NCBI GenBank assembly: GCA_029262615.1
Contig: JAJCZD010000005.1
Span: 62,001 to 126,000, forward strand
From: Candidatus Babelota bacterium
GTDB lineage: Bacteria > Babelota > Babeliae > Babelales > Vermiphilaceae
DNA: 64,000 nt
Direction: 5' to 3'
Part shown: one piece after another, positions 8,664-17,623 of the stretch
How the letters are laid out: every line of letters starts with the position of its first letter
Position numbering within the stretch: position 1 is the stretch's first letter
Made by a program: the position numbers and the translations under genes
Notes under the pieces: generated by a model
The model's input: only the letters and a program-made list of their open reading frames with translations
The model's database searches: none
Told to the model about the DNA's origin: nothing

Positions 8664-9584
8664 TTACATGTTTTCTTGAAGTGTAATAATTTGATTAAAC
8701 CAGTATTGAGCAAATAATTTATCATAGTTATATTTTTTATTTTGCAATTCTTTATATTTTTGTTCTAAAAATTCTTTTGTTATAATTGACCAATCTTTGA
8801 CAATTACAACGGGTAAATTTTCAAATAAAGGATCAATACTGCTAGATTCCAAGATAGGAATGGCACCCATTACAAGTGTTTCCCATGTGCGATGACAATC
8901 AAGCCCATTCCCTAATGGACTTACCACAAACTTAGATCGAGCCAAATCTCTTAAATACCCTTTGAAGTTTTTTCTGCCAGTAGAATAACAAAAAGATTTT
9001 CCTCTAAAATAGTTTTGTACCTTGTTTCTGGCTTTGGTATTTGTCTTGGGGTCAAAGTTCACATAAACAAGTTTATCCCTTGCAATCTTCTCTGATAAAA
9101 CTTCATCAACAACCTTGGTATTGCCATGCGGCCAGTAGGCATTAGCAAATCCAATTGGAATAGGGAACAATTTTTGATGCACTTTTCCAATGTTTTTAGC
9201 AAACCAAGCAATTAATTTTTCATCACTCAGATACTTAACAAATTCTCCAGGCATAGTCTTTATACTATTATGAGTAACCAAAATATACGGAGTACTAATT
9301 TCAGGGTGAACGGTATTAAAAAAATAATGCATATAATCAGCATTAACAAAAATAGTATCTCCTGGCTCTACTTTGGATGGATCAAAAGGAACTCGGGCTT
9401 CATCTATAACGAATTTAGCAAATGAACGAAAAGTATCTCCTGATATATAAGGAATACTTGCCTTGCGTTTTTCATGACACAGTTGAGTTTTTGAACAAAT
9501 ACAAGCAAGATGAATAAGAGCAAACTCCTTTGCATTAAGAGTAAAACAAGATAAAATAAAAAAAGCTTTTAGGTAAAAATTCAT
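8664..9584 (-). CDS. Exported exostosin-like glycosyltransferase
   Basis: A 306-residue paralogue of 5800-6750 with leader MNFYLKAFFILSCFTLNA. The shared core is 'PYISGDTFRSFAKFVIDEA', 'GDTIFVNADYMHYFF', 'IPIGFANAYWPHG', 'LVYVNFDPKTN', 'RSKFVVSPLGNGLDCHRTWE' (216-235) and 'LVMGAIPILESSSIDPLF'. Because the first half is also well kept between copies, acceptor binding is probably conserved as well. It is divergent from 9649-10362, so the roughly 60-nt gap between the two starts must hold both promoters. Confidence 0.72.
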   Translation of the reverse strand: MNFYLKAFFILSCFTLNAKEFALIHLACICSKTQLCHEKRKASIPYISGDTFRSFAKFVIDEARVPFDPSKVEPGDTIFVNADYMHYFFNTVHPEISTPYILVTHNSIKTMPGEFVKYLSDEKLIAWFAKNIGKVHQKLFPIPIGFANAYWPHGNTKVVDEVLSEKIARDKLVYVNFDPKTNTKARNKVQNYFRGKSFCYSTGRKNFKGYLRDLARSKFVVSPLGNGLDCHRTWETLVMGAIPILESSSIDPLFENLPVVIVKDWSIITKEFLEQKYKELQNKKYNYDKLFAQYWFNQIITLQENM

Positions 9585-9648
9585 ACATTTCCTTTTTATT
9601 CTTTATATATAAACTATATACAACACATAACAAAAGAGTCAGTAGTTG

Positions 9649-10362
9649 ATGGTCAAAAAATATATTTTTTTTATTATACAAGCTCATTTAGTTCTTGCTC
9701 AGACACCATTTGTTTTAATAACTAGTTTATATAATGAGAAAAACCCCCAAAGAACTAGAGAATATATTACTTGCCTGCAGAAGAACATAGAAAATAGATT
9801 AATTGATCGTATCCACGTTATATATGATACAAGCGAACCAAAAGATGGCAAAATACTACAATTTTTACACGAAAATGAAATCTCTATCACCTATAATAAG
9901 GGACGGCCAACGTATGGATTTTGTTTTGGTTTAGCAAATGAGCTTTACCCTGAATGTATTATTTTATTAGCAAATGCAGATATTTATTTTAATAAAACAC
10001 TAGAAAAACTTATTGATTATGATCTAAAAGACAAATTTTTGGCTCTTACCCGGTGGAATGTAACTCAAAGTGGACAATTAGCAATTCATCGATGGGGAAA
10101 AATACCAGCAACTGGATCACAAGATGTGTGGATTTATAAAACACCATTAAAAAAATTTAAAGATGATATCCTAATGGGTCTTCGCCATTGTGATATTAAA
10201 ATCGCCTATCGGGTGCGAGCTGCTGGACTGCATATTTTCAACCCCTGCTTGGATATTCAATGTTGTCATCTTCATTTGAGTAATATAAGAAATTATCAAA
10301 TGAAGAAATTAGAACCTAATGTTCCTGTTATTTATTCTCTACCATGGTGCCATTTGAAATAG
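9649..10362 (+). CDS. Exported putative glycosyltransferase, NADIYF family (paralogue 4 of 4)
   Basis: The plus-strand member of the family, 237 residues from ATG at 9649 (a TTG three bases upstream is a less likely start). The leader is MVKKYIFFIIQAHLVLAQ. Motifs are 'ITSLYNEKN', 'GRPTYGFCF', 'LANADIYFNKTLEKL', 'LTRWNVTQSG', 'SQDVWIYKTP', and 'DIQCCHLHLSNIRNY' near the end. The 3' end overlaps the convergent GT2 gene (10328-11170) by 35 nt. Its inversion relative to its sisters shows the cluster has been rearranged since the family expanded. Confidence 0.65.
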   Translation: MVKKYIFFIIQAHLVLAQTPFVLITSLYNEKNPQRTREYITCLQKNIENRLIDRIHVIYDTSEPKDGKILQFLHENEISITYNKGRPTYGFCFGLANELYPECIILLANADIYFNKTLEKLIDYDLKDKFLALTRWNVTQSGQLAIHRWGKIPATGSQDVWIYKTPLKKFKDDILMGLRHCDIKIAYRVRAAGLHIFNPCLDIQCCHLHLSNIRNYQMKKLEPNVPVIYSLPWCHLK

Positions 10363-11170
10363 GGGCGTCTTCATGCCAAATTGGTGACTCAATTTGTTCA
10401 TACGGTTTTCGTTGCTTGATTAATCTTGCATTTGCAAATTGATGCTTCCAATTAATATGGTGGTTATTTAATATGTTCATATCATTGTAGATATACAAAA
10501 TGGTTGAAACAAATCTAAAATGTTTCCGCGCCATTTCTATCATAGGATATAAGGTTGCAATATCATTACTCATTTTAAAAAAATCACCATTTTTCATTAA
10601 ATCAACTAATTTTACTTGTTTGAATAAACCAGCATAATAGGTTCTCAAATGTGATGGTTGCGCATATTTCCTGAATGCATTTGAATCAACAACATATTGT
10701 GGAAATGGTTTGCCATTACCTACTTGTCCCTTCTTTGCATACCGAAATTGACCATAAGTAAACCAGATATCTTCTTTATTATAAATATCATTAATAATCT
10801 TAAACACATCATTTCGGGCAAACCAGTCATCACCATCAAGAATCAGAATTATAGCATCGTCGGGAACCATATAGGTTGCTTTAAACTGATTTGCTAGTGC
10901 ACCAACCCGTTTTTTATTTTTTATGAGCGTTACGCGCTCCTGCATGTCTTTTTGCTTTATGTATTCTTCAACCAATTGCCCGGTACCATCGCCAGAACAA
11001 TCATCACAATAGATCAAATGCCAATTATTATGGCCTTGTTGAGAAAAAACTGAATCTAAATTATTTTTATACCATCGAGCATTGTTATAACTAGCTGTTA
11101 CTACAATAATCTGTTTTTCTATTGCATATAATGAGCTAATCACAAATAATATAAGAAATAATTTTTTCAT
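10328..11170 (-). CDS. Exported GT2-family glycosyltransferase
   Basis: The 280-residue protein has leader MKKLFLILFVISSLYA. It then has a GT-A family 2 domain: 'IIVVTASYNNARWYKNNLDS' (21-40), 'LIYCDDCSGDGT' (52-63), and 'ILILDGDDWFA' (108-118), whose DGDD holds the DXD site. The helix-strand order matches GT2 enzymes such as SpsA-like transferases. No membrane helices follow, unlike GT2 synthases, so it would be a soluble exported transferase. It ends inside the convergent neighbour. Confidence 0.8.
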   Translation of the reverse strand: MKKLFLILFVISSLYAIEKQIIVVTASYNNARWYKNNLDSVFSQQGHNNWHLIYCDDCSGDGTGQLVEEYIKQKDMQERVTLIKNKKRVGALANQFKATYMVPDDAIILILDGDDWFARNDVFKIINDIYNKEDIWFTYGQFRYAKKGQVGNGKPFPQYVVDSNAFRKYAQPSHLRTYYAGLFKQVKLVDLMKNGDFFKMSNDIATLYPMIEMARKHFRFVSTILYIYNDMNILNNHHINWKHQFANARLIKQRKPYEQIESPIWHEDAPISNGTMVENK

Positions 11171-11219
11171 TACCGATCCCTTTTTGTACTACAGATATTT
11201 TTTAAACAGAATAAATTTA

Positions 11220-11248
11220 TTTACAGTTGTTTGCAATGTAGCTATACT
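11220..11248 (+). promoter_or_regulatory. Sigma70-type promoter for the 11287 gene
   Basis: TTTACA (11220-11225), a 17-nt spacer and TATACT (11243-11248) form a near-consensus promoter. An AAGAAGGAAAA ribosome site precedes the ATG at 11287. Confidence 0.65.
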
Positions 11249-11286
11249 TTGGCAAGCAAAATTTATTAAACCAAAGAAGGAAAACT

Positions 11287-11706
11287 ATGAAAAAATTAGC
11301 TACCAGCCTTGCATTCGCACTCTTAATCTCAGCTTGCTATAGCCCACAAGCAAAAGCGATTTCATTAACTGAACTGCCTAGTGAAGCAGCAAAAATCGTA
11401 TGGAAAAATCCTTTTCTTTGCTATGTGATTTCAAAATGGCTTGTAACTGGTCATAATCCGAACGATAATGTAAGCACTCTGGCAGCTGCAAACTCTGCTG
11501 AGGTTGGTCTTGATTTTGTTGTTGGGGATGCACACAAGAAAAATATGAATTTACTTACTAAAACTTTAGCTGATCGTATGGTTATTCTAATGATTGCAGC
11601 ATATAAAACATTCATGACTCCAAATTTTATTAAGGATAAAGAAGCACTCTTATATGTGCTTGGTAGCTTTTCTCATACCTTAGCCGGTAACTATTTAGGT
11701 AAATAA
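11287..11706 (+). CDS. Small exported protein, possible lipoprotein, function unknown
   Basis: A 139-residue product. The leader 'LAFALLISACYSPQAKA' has both an I-S-A-C lipobox-like site and an A-K-A signal peptidase I site, so it may be a lipoprotein or a soluble exported protein. The mature part is alpha-helical and moderately hydrophobic ('FLCYVISKWLV', 'LADRMVILMIAAY') with no family I recognise. It has its own near-consensus promoter and a strong terminator, so it is a single-gene transcript. That arrangement is rare in this window and hints at higher expression, perhaps an envelope protein. Confidence 0.75.
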   Translation: MKKLATSLAFALLISACYSPQAKAISLTELPSEAAKIVWKNPFLCYVISKWLVTGHNPNDNVSTLAAANSAEVGLDFVVGDAHKKNMNLLTKTLADRMVILMIAAYKTFMTPNFIKDKEALLYVLGSFSHTLAGNYLGK

Positions 11707-11716
11707 AAAACAAAGG

Positions 11717-11740
11717 GCCCGGCTAAATGCCGGGCTTTTT
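11717..11740 (+). terminator. Rho-independent terminator
   Basis: GCCCGGC (11717-11723), loop TAAAT and GCCGGGC (11729-11735) form a perfect 7-bp stem followed by six T. It ends the 11287 transcript, yet the next ATG lies at 11744, directly behind the T run. Confidence 0.9.
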
Positions 11741-11743
11741 TAT

Positions 11744-13030
11744 ATGAAGCAACCATTACTTTTTATTCTTATTATTTTTTCTTCCTTTCCATGTTTTGCA
11801 AAATCAAACAAAGAAATCACTCATGAACTGATTCAACTGCAAAAAGAACTCAACAATCACCCTGATGATATTAATATTGCTTTCAATATCGCGAATAATT
11901 ATTTCCTGCTCGGGCAATATAATAAAGCCATTGAGTGGTACGAAAAGGTTTTGGAGCGATTTCCTAACTGTTTTGCACCGCTCAAATATTGTGGTCATGC
12001 AAAGCGATTTCAAGGCAATTTTGAAAAAGCAATTGAATATTACCAAAAAGCTCTTGATGCCAAATCTCAAGAAGCACATGCACAATATGGCTTGGCAGAA
12101 TCATTATTAGCACTTGGGAATTTTAAAGATGGTTGGTTCTATTGGGAATCACGCTATAAACGTAGTAAAGATACTCGCAATTTTGAAGAAAAAAAATGGC
12201 ATCAGGGAATGTCTTTTGTAAACAAGAAAGTATTATTACGTGCCGAATATGGTCTTGGTGATACAATTCAGTTTATTCGGTATGCACAATTATTAAAAAA
12301 ACAACAAGCAATCGTAATTGCAGAGGTACAAAAACCATTAGTTGATCTTTTGCGATGCTGCCCATTTATTGACCAGGTTGTATCCCTTTCCCGATTTGTA
12401 AATCTACCTGAGTTTGATATACAAATTCCAATGATGAGCCTGCCGTATGTTTTTTTTGACCAACAACCAGAAATTGTTGATAATACACCCTATATTTTCC
12501 CAAAACCTGAGTTAGTTTCAAACTGGGCTGATAAATTAACAAATACCAATTTCAAAATCGGTATTTGTTGGGATTGCGCGCCACACTTTGATAAGCTGCG
12601 GCCACAATTATCCAAAAAAGTAATTAAACTACAAGAATTTATGTCGTTATTACAATTATCACAAGTGTCGGTTTATAGTTTGCAAAAAATGCACGGAACC
12701 AAACAAATTAATCAACTACCACCTGCTATTACCCTGCATACCTTTGATAATGATTTTGACAAAACAAACGGTCGTTTCATGGATACTGCAGCAGTAATTG
12801 CTAATCTTGATTTGGTTATTACGGTAGATACCTCTCTTGCACATCTTGCTGGAGCCATGGGTAAACCGGTTTGGGTGCTGCTGCCATATGTTGCTGATTG
12901 GCGTTGGATGACCAATCGTACTGATACACCATGGTATACATCAATGAGATTATTCCGGCAACAAGAGCCTGGTAACTGGCAACAGGTTTTTGCTTCTGTA
13001 ATTTCAGAATTAGAAATCAATATCTTGTAA
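11744..13030 (+). CDS. Exported TPR-GT9 glycosyltransferase (heptosyltransferase-like)
   Basis: The 428-residue protein has leader MKQPLLFILIIFSSFPCFA and about two to three TPR repeats (roughly residues 45-125, e.g. 'AIEWYEKVLERFPNCFAPL', 'AIEYYQKALDAKSQEAHAQY'). Behind them is a GT9-type ADP-heptose-transferase-like domain: 'LLRAEYGLGDTIQFIRYA' (163-180) and 'VITVDTSLAHLAGAMGKPVW' (361-380), then 'DWRWM' and 'TPWYTSMRLFRQ'. This TPR-GT9 architecture is common in bacteria and is normally cytoplasmic; the signal peptide here is unusual. No ribosome site is visible because the ATG sits 4 nt after a terminator. It overlaps the convergent 13010-13675 by 21 nt. Confidence 0.82.
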   Translation: MKQPLLFILIIFSSFPCFAKSNKEITHELIQLQKELNNHPDDINIAFNIANNYFLLGQYNKAIEWYEKVLERFPNCFAPLKYCGHAKRFQGNFEKAIEYYQKALDAKSQEAHAQYGLAESLLALGNFKDGWFYWESRYKRSKDTRNFEEKKWHQGMSFVNKKVLLRAEYGLGDTIQFIRYAQLLKKQQAIVIAEVQKPLVDLLRCCPFIDQVVSLSRFVNLPEFDIQIPMMSLPYVFFDQQPEIVDNTPYIFPKPELVSNWADKLTNTNFKIGICWDCAPHFDKLRPQLSKKVIKLQEFMSLLQLSQVSVYSLQKMHGTKQINQLPPAITLHTFDNDFDKTNGRFMDTAAVIANLDLVITVDTSLAHLAGAMGKPVWVLLPYVADWRWMTNRTDTPWYTSMRLFRQQEPGNWQQVFASVISELEINIL

Positions 13031-13675
13031 ACGCCAAAGAGCAAGTGATTTATCAGATAGGTTTTGTATGCTGCATTGCTCATTAATAATCAATAATGGC
13101 TCGGGGAAATTAAATGGTGGCTGGGTCAAGTTTATCGGATGCCAATCACCTGTTTTAATATTCCTATTCCTTTTTTGTGGATAATGAGTCGTTAATAAAT
13201 ATATCGAACCACTTGTTTTCATATTCTTAAGAGCCTTAATTACTAATTCATGCTCAAAATGAATCAAGCAATCTCTACATAAAATTAAATCTACTTTGGG
13301 AATTGCACCAGTAATTATATCAAGATGCAAAAAACTAAATTTTTCTTCTTTAGAAAATCGTATTCTATTTTGGAGAATAATATCCTTAACCACATCAGCA
13401 CCAATATAGTGCACATTAGCTAGATCCATGTGCTGGATCCAATGACAATCTCCACATGGTGCATCAAAAATTGTTTTTATTCCTAGCAAGTTCAACAGTT
13501 CTGGAATTTCTTTGCGAATGTGACGTGTTTCATGCATCGTGGATCCACCACCTGAAACCGTTTCTTGACAAGACCATTTATTATATTTAAAAATATCGTT
13601 AAAAACCTGTTCAACCTCTACATTACTGCAATTTATTCGCAAAATAATCAAAGATAACAAAACTATTTTATTCAT
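13010..13675 (-). CDS. Exported class I SAM-dependent methyltransferase
   Basis: A 221-residue sister of the product at 1823-2488. The leader is MNKIVLLSLIILRINC, followed by 'FDAPCGDCHWIQHMDL' (motif I), 'YIGADVVKDII', 'VDLILCRDCLIHFEHE' and 'KTGDWHPINLTQPPFNFPEP'. The near-identical CGDC and PPFNFPEP blocks mark one distinct family that accompanies exported sugar transferases here. Two copies 11 kb apart, on opposite strands and each next to a DXD transferase, suggest methyl-capping of two products. Overlaps the preceding gene's 3' end; 11 nt downstream of 13687-14607, probably cotranscribed with it. Confidence 0.82.
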   Translation of the reverse strand: MNKIVLLSLIILRINCSNVEVEQVFNDIFKYNKWSCQETVSGGGSTMHETRHIRKEIPELLNLLGIKTIFDAPCGDCHWIQHMDLANVHYIGADVVKDIILQNRIRFSKEEKFSFLHLDIITGAIPKVDLILCRDCLIHFEHELVIKALKNMKTSGSIYLLTTHYPQKRNRNIKTGDWHPINLTQPPFNFPEPLLIINEQCSIQNLSDKSLALWRLQDIDF

Positions 13676-13686
13676 AATTTTTTCGA

Positions 13687-14607
13687 TTAATCATTCCAAT
13701 TTTGCACCACATCAAAATTATTAATATTTCTAAATTTACCAGAGCGATGGTTCGCAGGCATCCAGGTGCGGCCCCAGTGGTGCACCGCAAATGATCCCTG
13801 GCGTAGCCATCTTTCAATTTCAGTTTTCGTTTGCATACCATACATTGGATAGAAATAAGTTGCAGGAAAGGCGATATCAACCATGCCTGTTTTGCCAGCT
13901 ACTGCATAAAATGAACGGGTAAAATGCACCGGGCCACTTTTTTGTGGCGCCCCTTTGCGATGCCAATCATCTTTGATCGTTTCAATACAATGCTTTAAAA
14001 CAATATGGCCTGGTGCAGCGGCAAAAAGTGCTGCGCCAAGTTGCACAAATTGTGTTGCCAGTGGTTGCATGCCAGTATAAAAATCACACGTATGATTAAA
14101 AAGGTCCATTGATCGAAAGCATTCAAAATCACAATCAACATACAAACCACCAAATTGATAAATCAGTTCCCATTTCAAAATATCTGATTTTACCCCAACG
14201 TTTTCAGCCTGATCATAATATTCTTGGTTGTATAATTTTACTTTGTGCACGTTCTCATCAGTCCATAGATAGTATTCCCAGTCTGGGTGGAAATCCTGCC
14301 AGGACTGCATATAGGCTTTTAATTCTTCTGGTACCGGACAGCCAATCCAAATTTGGTGAATGCGTTTTGGAATTTTTGGTTGCACGGTTGGTTGACTCAT
14401 TGCCCATACGTTTTCTTGATACTGTTTTTTGAAAAAATTATATAAAACGGTTCCATCAAGACCAACAATATGCCGTGTTGTTGGAATGGCTTTTGGATAT
14501 TGGCTCTTTTCCATGGAAAGATCAAAGCCAAAATGAATAAATGGTTCTAACTGGTTTGCTTGAGAAGAAAAAAAGATACTGATCAGTAAAAAAAGCCTCT
14601 TATGCAT
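13687..14607 (-). CDS. Exported DXD-motif glycosyltransferase (third copy)
   Basis: I place the start at ATG 14607: it has an AAGGAAAGTA ribosome site and begins a proper signal peptide (MHKRLFLLISIFFSSQANQL). The longer frame from 14727 would bury the leader and run across the divergent mscS-type gene. The 306-residue protein shows 'PKRIHQIWIGCPVPEELKAY', 'KSDILKWELIYQFGGLYVDC' and the metal site DCD (158-160), ending 'FAVHHWGRTW'. It is more divergent from the copies at 903 and 4197 than they are from each other. Donor unknown. Confidence 0.86.
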   Translation of the reverse strand: MHKRLFLLISIFFSSQANQLEPFIHFGFDLSMEKSQYPKAIPTTRHIVGLDGTVLYNFFKKQYQENVWAMSQPTVQPKIPKRIHQIWIGCPVPEELKAYMQSWQDFHPDWEYYLWTDENVHKVKLYNQEYYDQAENVGVKSDILKWELIYQFGGLYVDCDFECFRSMDLFNHTCDFYTGMQPLATQFVQLGAALFAAAPGHIVLKHCIETIKDDWHRKGAPQKSGPVHFTRSFYAVAGKTGMVDIAFPATYFYPMYGMQTKTEIERWLRQGSFAVHHWGRTWMPANHRSGKFRNINNFDVVQNWND

Positions 14608-14677
14608 TACTTTCCTTTTCGTTTTTGTGTTAGGATAACATATATATTTCGTTTTAAAAGCAAGCACAAAGGGACAT

Positions 14678-15427
14678 ATGAATTTTTCGTTAATAAATAG
14701 TTTGGTTGCCTTAGGTATCATTGTCATTGGTATTTTGGTCGCTTTAGTATTTCGATGGTATTTACAAAAAAAGCTAGAAAAGAGATTAACAAAGCAAATT
14801 GGTACCTTAATTAATAAAATAATTTTTTATGGAATAGTTGCCATCACCCTCGTCTCTGCGTTGAAACAGTTTGGTGTTGATTTAACGACCCTCTTGGGAG
14901 CTGCCGGTATAGTTGGTATTGCTATTGGTTTTGCAGCAAAAACAACTTTATCTAATATGATTAGTGGTTTTTTATTACTGCTAGACAAATCTATGGTTGT
15001 TGGAAATTATATTACCATTAATAACACTACTGGAAAGATTGAATCGGTTGATTTGCTTACCACCTATGTACGCACTGTTAATAATAAATTACTACGTATT
15101 CCGAACGAAAATTTAGTAACACATAACGTAATTAATACTAATTTTTATCCCACACGTAGAATAACAATCGAAATTAACACAGCTAAAACAGAAAATATTC
15201 TCGATTTTTTTGAGGCATTAAAAAATACCTGCATGCAATTAGAATTGGTTGATAAAAAGCATGATATTTCTTTTGTTATTAATACTATTTATGATCAATC
15301 TTTCATCTTTACAATGCGTGTTTTTGTTCAGACAAAGCAAATTACCAAAGCAAGAAATTCTATTTTGCAAACTATCTCACAAGTTTGTGACAAACAAAAG
15401 ACAAAAACCTGGATCCGGTTAAAATAA
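14678..15427 (+). CDS. mscS: MscS-type mechanosensitive ion channel
   Basis: A 249-residue inner-membrane protein with an N-terminal helix (residues 8-28), a second helix near 45-62 and the pore-lining TM3 'GAAGIVGIAIGFAAKTTLSN' (about 71-90). The beta domain 'VVGNYITINNTTGKIESVDL' and the alpha-beta end follow. The family releases osmolytes under hypo-osmotic stress. It is somewhat shorter than the well-known E. coli MscS (286 aa), mostly at the N- and C-termini. It is one of few non-glycan genes in this part and is divergent from the DXD transferase. Confidence 0.92.
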   Translation: MNFSLINSLVALGIIVIGILVALVFRWYLQKKLEKRLTKQIGTLINKIIFYGIVAITLVSALKQFGVDLTTLLGAAGIVGIAIGFAAKTTLSNMISGFLLLLDKSMVVGNYITINNTTGKIESVDLLTTYVRTVNNKLLRIPNENLVTHNVINTNFYPTRRITIEINTAKTENILDFFEALKNTCMQLELVDKKHDISFVINTIYDQSFIFTMRVFVQTKQITKARNSILQTISQVCDKQKTKTWIRLK

Positions 15428-15432
15428 TAATT

Positions 15433-16518
15433 TTATTTTTGCAGTTCCGATTCAACCATTTCTTTTACTAGCTCATTAAAAGTAATAGTAGGTTGCCAAC
15501 CTAATTGCATCTTTGCTTTTGACGCATCACCTATTAGTAATTCAACCTCAGTTGGTCGGAAGTAACAAGGATCAATAAATACAAGCTCTCTTTTGGTATT
15601 TTTGTCATATCCAATCTCATCTACCCCTGAGCCTTTCCAAGAAAGCTCTATATCAATACAAGCAAATGCCCGCTCCACAAATTCCCGCACGCTATGTGTT
15701 TGGCCAGATGCAATCACAAAATCATCCGGTTTATCTTGTTGAAGCATAAGCCACATTGCCTCAACATAATCTTTTGCATGACCCCAATCTCTCCTTGCAT
15801 CCAAGTTACCTAAAAATAACTGCTTCTGTTTGCCATACTTAATTTTTGCAATAGCACGAGTAATTTTCCTGGTAACAAAGGTTTCACCACGGATTGGAGA
15901 TTCATGATTAAACAAAATACCATTGCAAGCAAACATACCATATGCCTCGCGATAATTTTTGGTTATCCAAAATGCATATAATTTAGCAACCCCATAGGGT
16001 GAGCGTGGATAAAATGGTGTTGTTTCAGTTTGTGGTACTTCTTGGACCTTACCGTATAGTTCACTGGTTGAGGCTTGATAAAATTTTGTTTTTTTCCCCA
16101 AATCAAGCACAAAAATTGCCTCTAAAATACGCAAGGTGCCAATGGCATCAACTTGTGACGTATATTCTGGTTGTTCAAAAGAAACTTGTACGTGTGATTG
16201 AGCTGCTAAATTATAAATCTCATCAGGTTGAACTTGTTTGATTACTCTCATTAAGCTTGAAGAATCAGTTACATCCCCGTAGTGGAGATAAAAACAGCAA
16301 TTTTTCTCGTGTGGATCTGAATATAGATGATCAATGCGAGCGGTATTGAGCAAAGATGAGCGCCGCTTGAGCCCATGTACAATATAGTTTTTTTTCAATA
16401 AAAACTCGGCCAGATAGGCACCATCTTGGCCGGTAACACCAATAATTAATGCTACTTTATTGGCTTGTATGGTTATAATTGTCAGCAGTAATATAAATTT
16501 TTTACAGTAGCTCTTCAT
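15433..16518 (-). CDS. gmd: GDP-mannose 4,6-dehydratase with an added signal peptide
   Basis: The 361-residue SDR enzyme converts GDP-mannose to GDP-4-keto-6-deoxymannose, the first step to GDP-fucose, rhamnose or perosamine. The NADP-binding '[17 protein letters not shown]' begins at residue 27; the catalytic part shows '[15 protein letters not shown]' and '[10 protein letters not shown]' (Y-x3-K). Normal Gmd starts its glycine motif about ten residues in. Here the extra stretch [20 protein letters not shown] is a good Sec leader and no internal Met could remove it. It overlaps the 3' end of manC by 17 nt, so both are translated together. No epimerase-reductase for GDP-fucose lies in the window. 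Confidence 0.95.
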   Translation of the reverse strand: MKSYCKKFILLLTIITIQANKVALIIGVTGQDGAYLAEFLLKKNYIVHGLKRRSSLLNTARIDHLYSDPHEKNCCFYLHYGDVTDSSSLMRVIKQVQPDEIYNLAAQSHVQVSFEQPEYTSQVDAIGTLRILEAIFVLDLGKKTKFYQASTSELYGKVQEVPQTETTPFYPRSPYGVAKLYAFWITKNYREAYGMFACNGILFNHESPIRGETFVTRKITRAIAKIKYGKQKQLFLGNLDARRDWGHAKDYVEAMWLMLQQDKPDDFVIASGQTHSVREFVERAFACIDIELSWKGSGVDEIGYDKNTKRELVFIDPCYFRPTEVELLIGDASKAKMQLGWQPTITFNELVKEMVESELQK

Positions 16519-17569
16519 ATTTCTTTTTCTGTTTTAATTGTTTCACGATCGAACGAACTTTTTCTGCTTCAGACTTTTTGGTTATCAGTAAAGCATCATT
16601 TGTCTCAACGATACACAAATCATGTACCCCTATTAATGCAACGATTTCCTTTGTTGAATCAACAAGGTTGTCATGAGCATCTACCGATAAATAGTTACCG
16701 GGAAATATATTTTTTAACGAAAGAAATACTGCTAAGTTCCCCACATCGGTCCAGGCATAATCAACCGGTAGAACCCAAACATTATCACTCTTTTCCATAA
16801 CTGCATAATCAATTGAGTCAGGCTTTACTTTATTAAAGCAATCCGGTTCTTCTTGCGCATCTTTAACTTGTTTGAAAATATCTGGTGCATGCTGCTCAAA
16901 CTCTTGTAGAAATACTGAAACTTTGCCACAAAACATACACATATTCCAAAGTTTGTTATCCTGTTCCAAGTATTTTTGGGCTACTTCTTCGGATGGTTTT
17001 TCACGGAACTTTGTTACTTTACACGGTCCATTGCCTACCGGTTCAAATTCGATATACCCATATCCTGTTGCAGGATAAGTAGGCTTAAGACCAAATAATA
17101 ATAAGCATTCATTATTTTTTGCAAATGTAACACCTTTTTGTAAATAATTAGAAAATTTTTGATATTGAGTAACTGGTATATATGCATCTGATGGAACAAA
17201 CATAACTATCGCATCAGGATCTGCATCATACAATTTAAAACAAGCATACAAAATAGCCGGTGCAGTATCTTTTTTAGACGGTTCTATGATAATCGACTCT
17301 ACTTGAGAACCAACAATCTCTTCTATTTGATCATGATATTGCTTTGTAGTACTAATCCAAATATGATTTTCAGGAATCAATTGCATACGCTCAATAGTTT
17401 GCTCAAGCAGAGTTTTTTTCTCATCAATGCATAATAACTGTTTCGGCTTTTCTTTGCGGGTTAAAGGCCAAAGGCGCTCTCCGGAACCACCTGCTAGTAT
17501 AACGGTATATACTTGTGTGCAATTAGAATAAAAGGTTAATAAACAAAGAATGCTTACCAGTAATTTCAT
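16502..17569 (-). CDS. manC: Mannose-1-phosphate guanylyltransferase with an added signal peptide
   Basis: A 355-residue nucleotidyltransferase that makes GDP-mannose from GTP and mannose-1-phosphate. '[20 protein letters not shown]' (23-42) is the pyrophosphorylase signature; 'FVPSDAYI' binds the nucleotide and 'KFREKPSEE' is the F-x-E-K-P sugar loop. It lacks the C-terminal cupin of bifunctional ManC/AlgA proteins, so it is the short form. The leader [17 protein letters not shown] precedes the fold directly, and a GAGGAAG ribosome site sits before this ATG, so the exported form is the encoded one. With the overlapping gmd it forms a two-step exported GDP-sugar unit. Confidence 0.94.
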   Translation of the reverse strand: MKLLVSILCLLTFYSNCTQVYTVILAGGSGERLWPLTRKEKPKQLLCIDEKKTLLEQTIERMQLIPENHIWISTTKQYHDQIEEIVGSQVESIIIEPSKKDTAPAILYACFKLYDADPDAIVMFVPSDAYIPVTQYQKFSNYLQKGVTFAKNNECLLLFGLKPTYPATGYGYIEFEPVGNGPCKVTKFREKPSEEVAQKYLEQDNKLWNMCMFCGKVSVFLQEFEQHAPDIFKQVKDAQEEPDCFNKVKPDSIDYAVMEKSDNVWVLPVDYAWTDVGNLAVFLSLKNIFPGNYLSVDAHDNLVDSTKEIVALIGVHDLCIVETNDALLITKKSEAEKVRSIVKQLKQKKKYEELL

Positions 17570-17623
17570 TACTTACTTCCTCTTTTTTATACGTTCATCT
17601 ATTAAGAAATCATAAATGAATTA

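Noticed and set aside
14608-14727. Longer N-terminus of the third DXD transferase
   Set aside because: It would overlap the divergent mscS-type gene start and bury the signal peptide; ATG 14607 has a good ribosome site.
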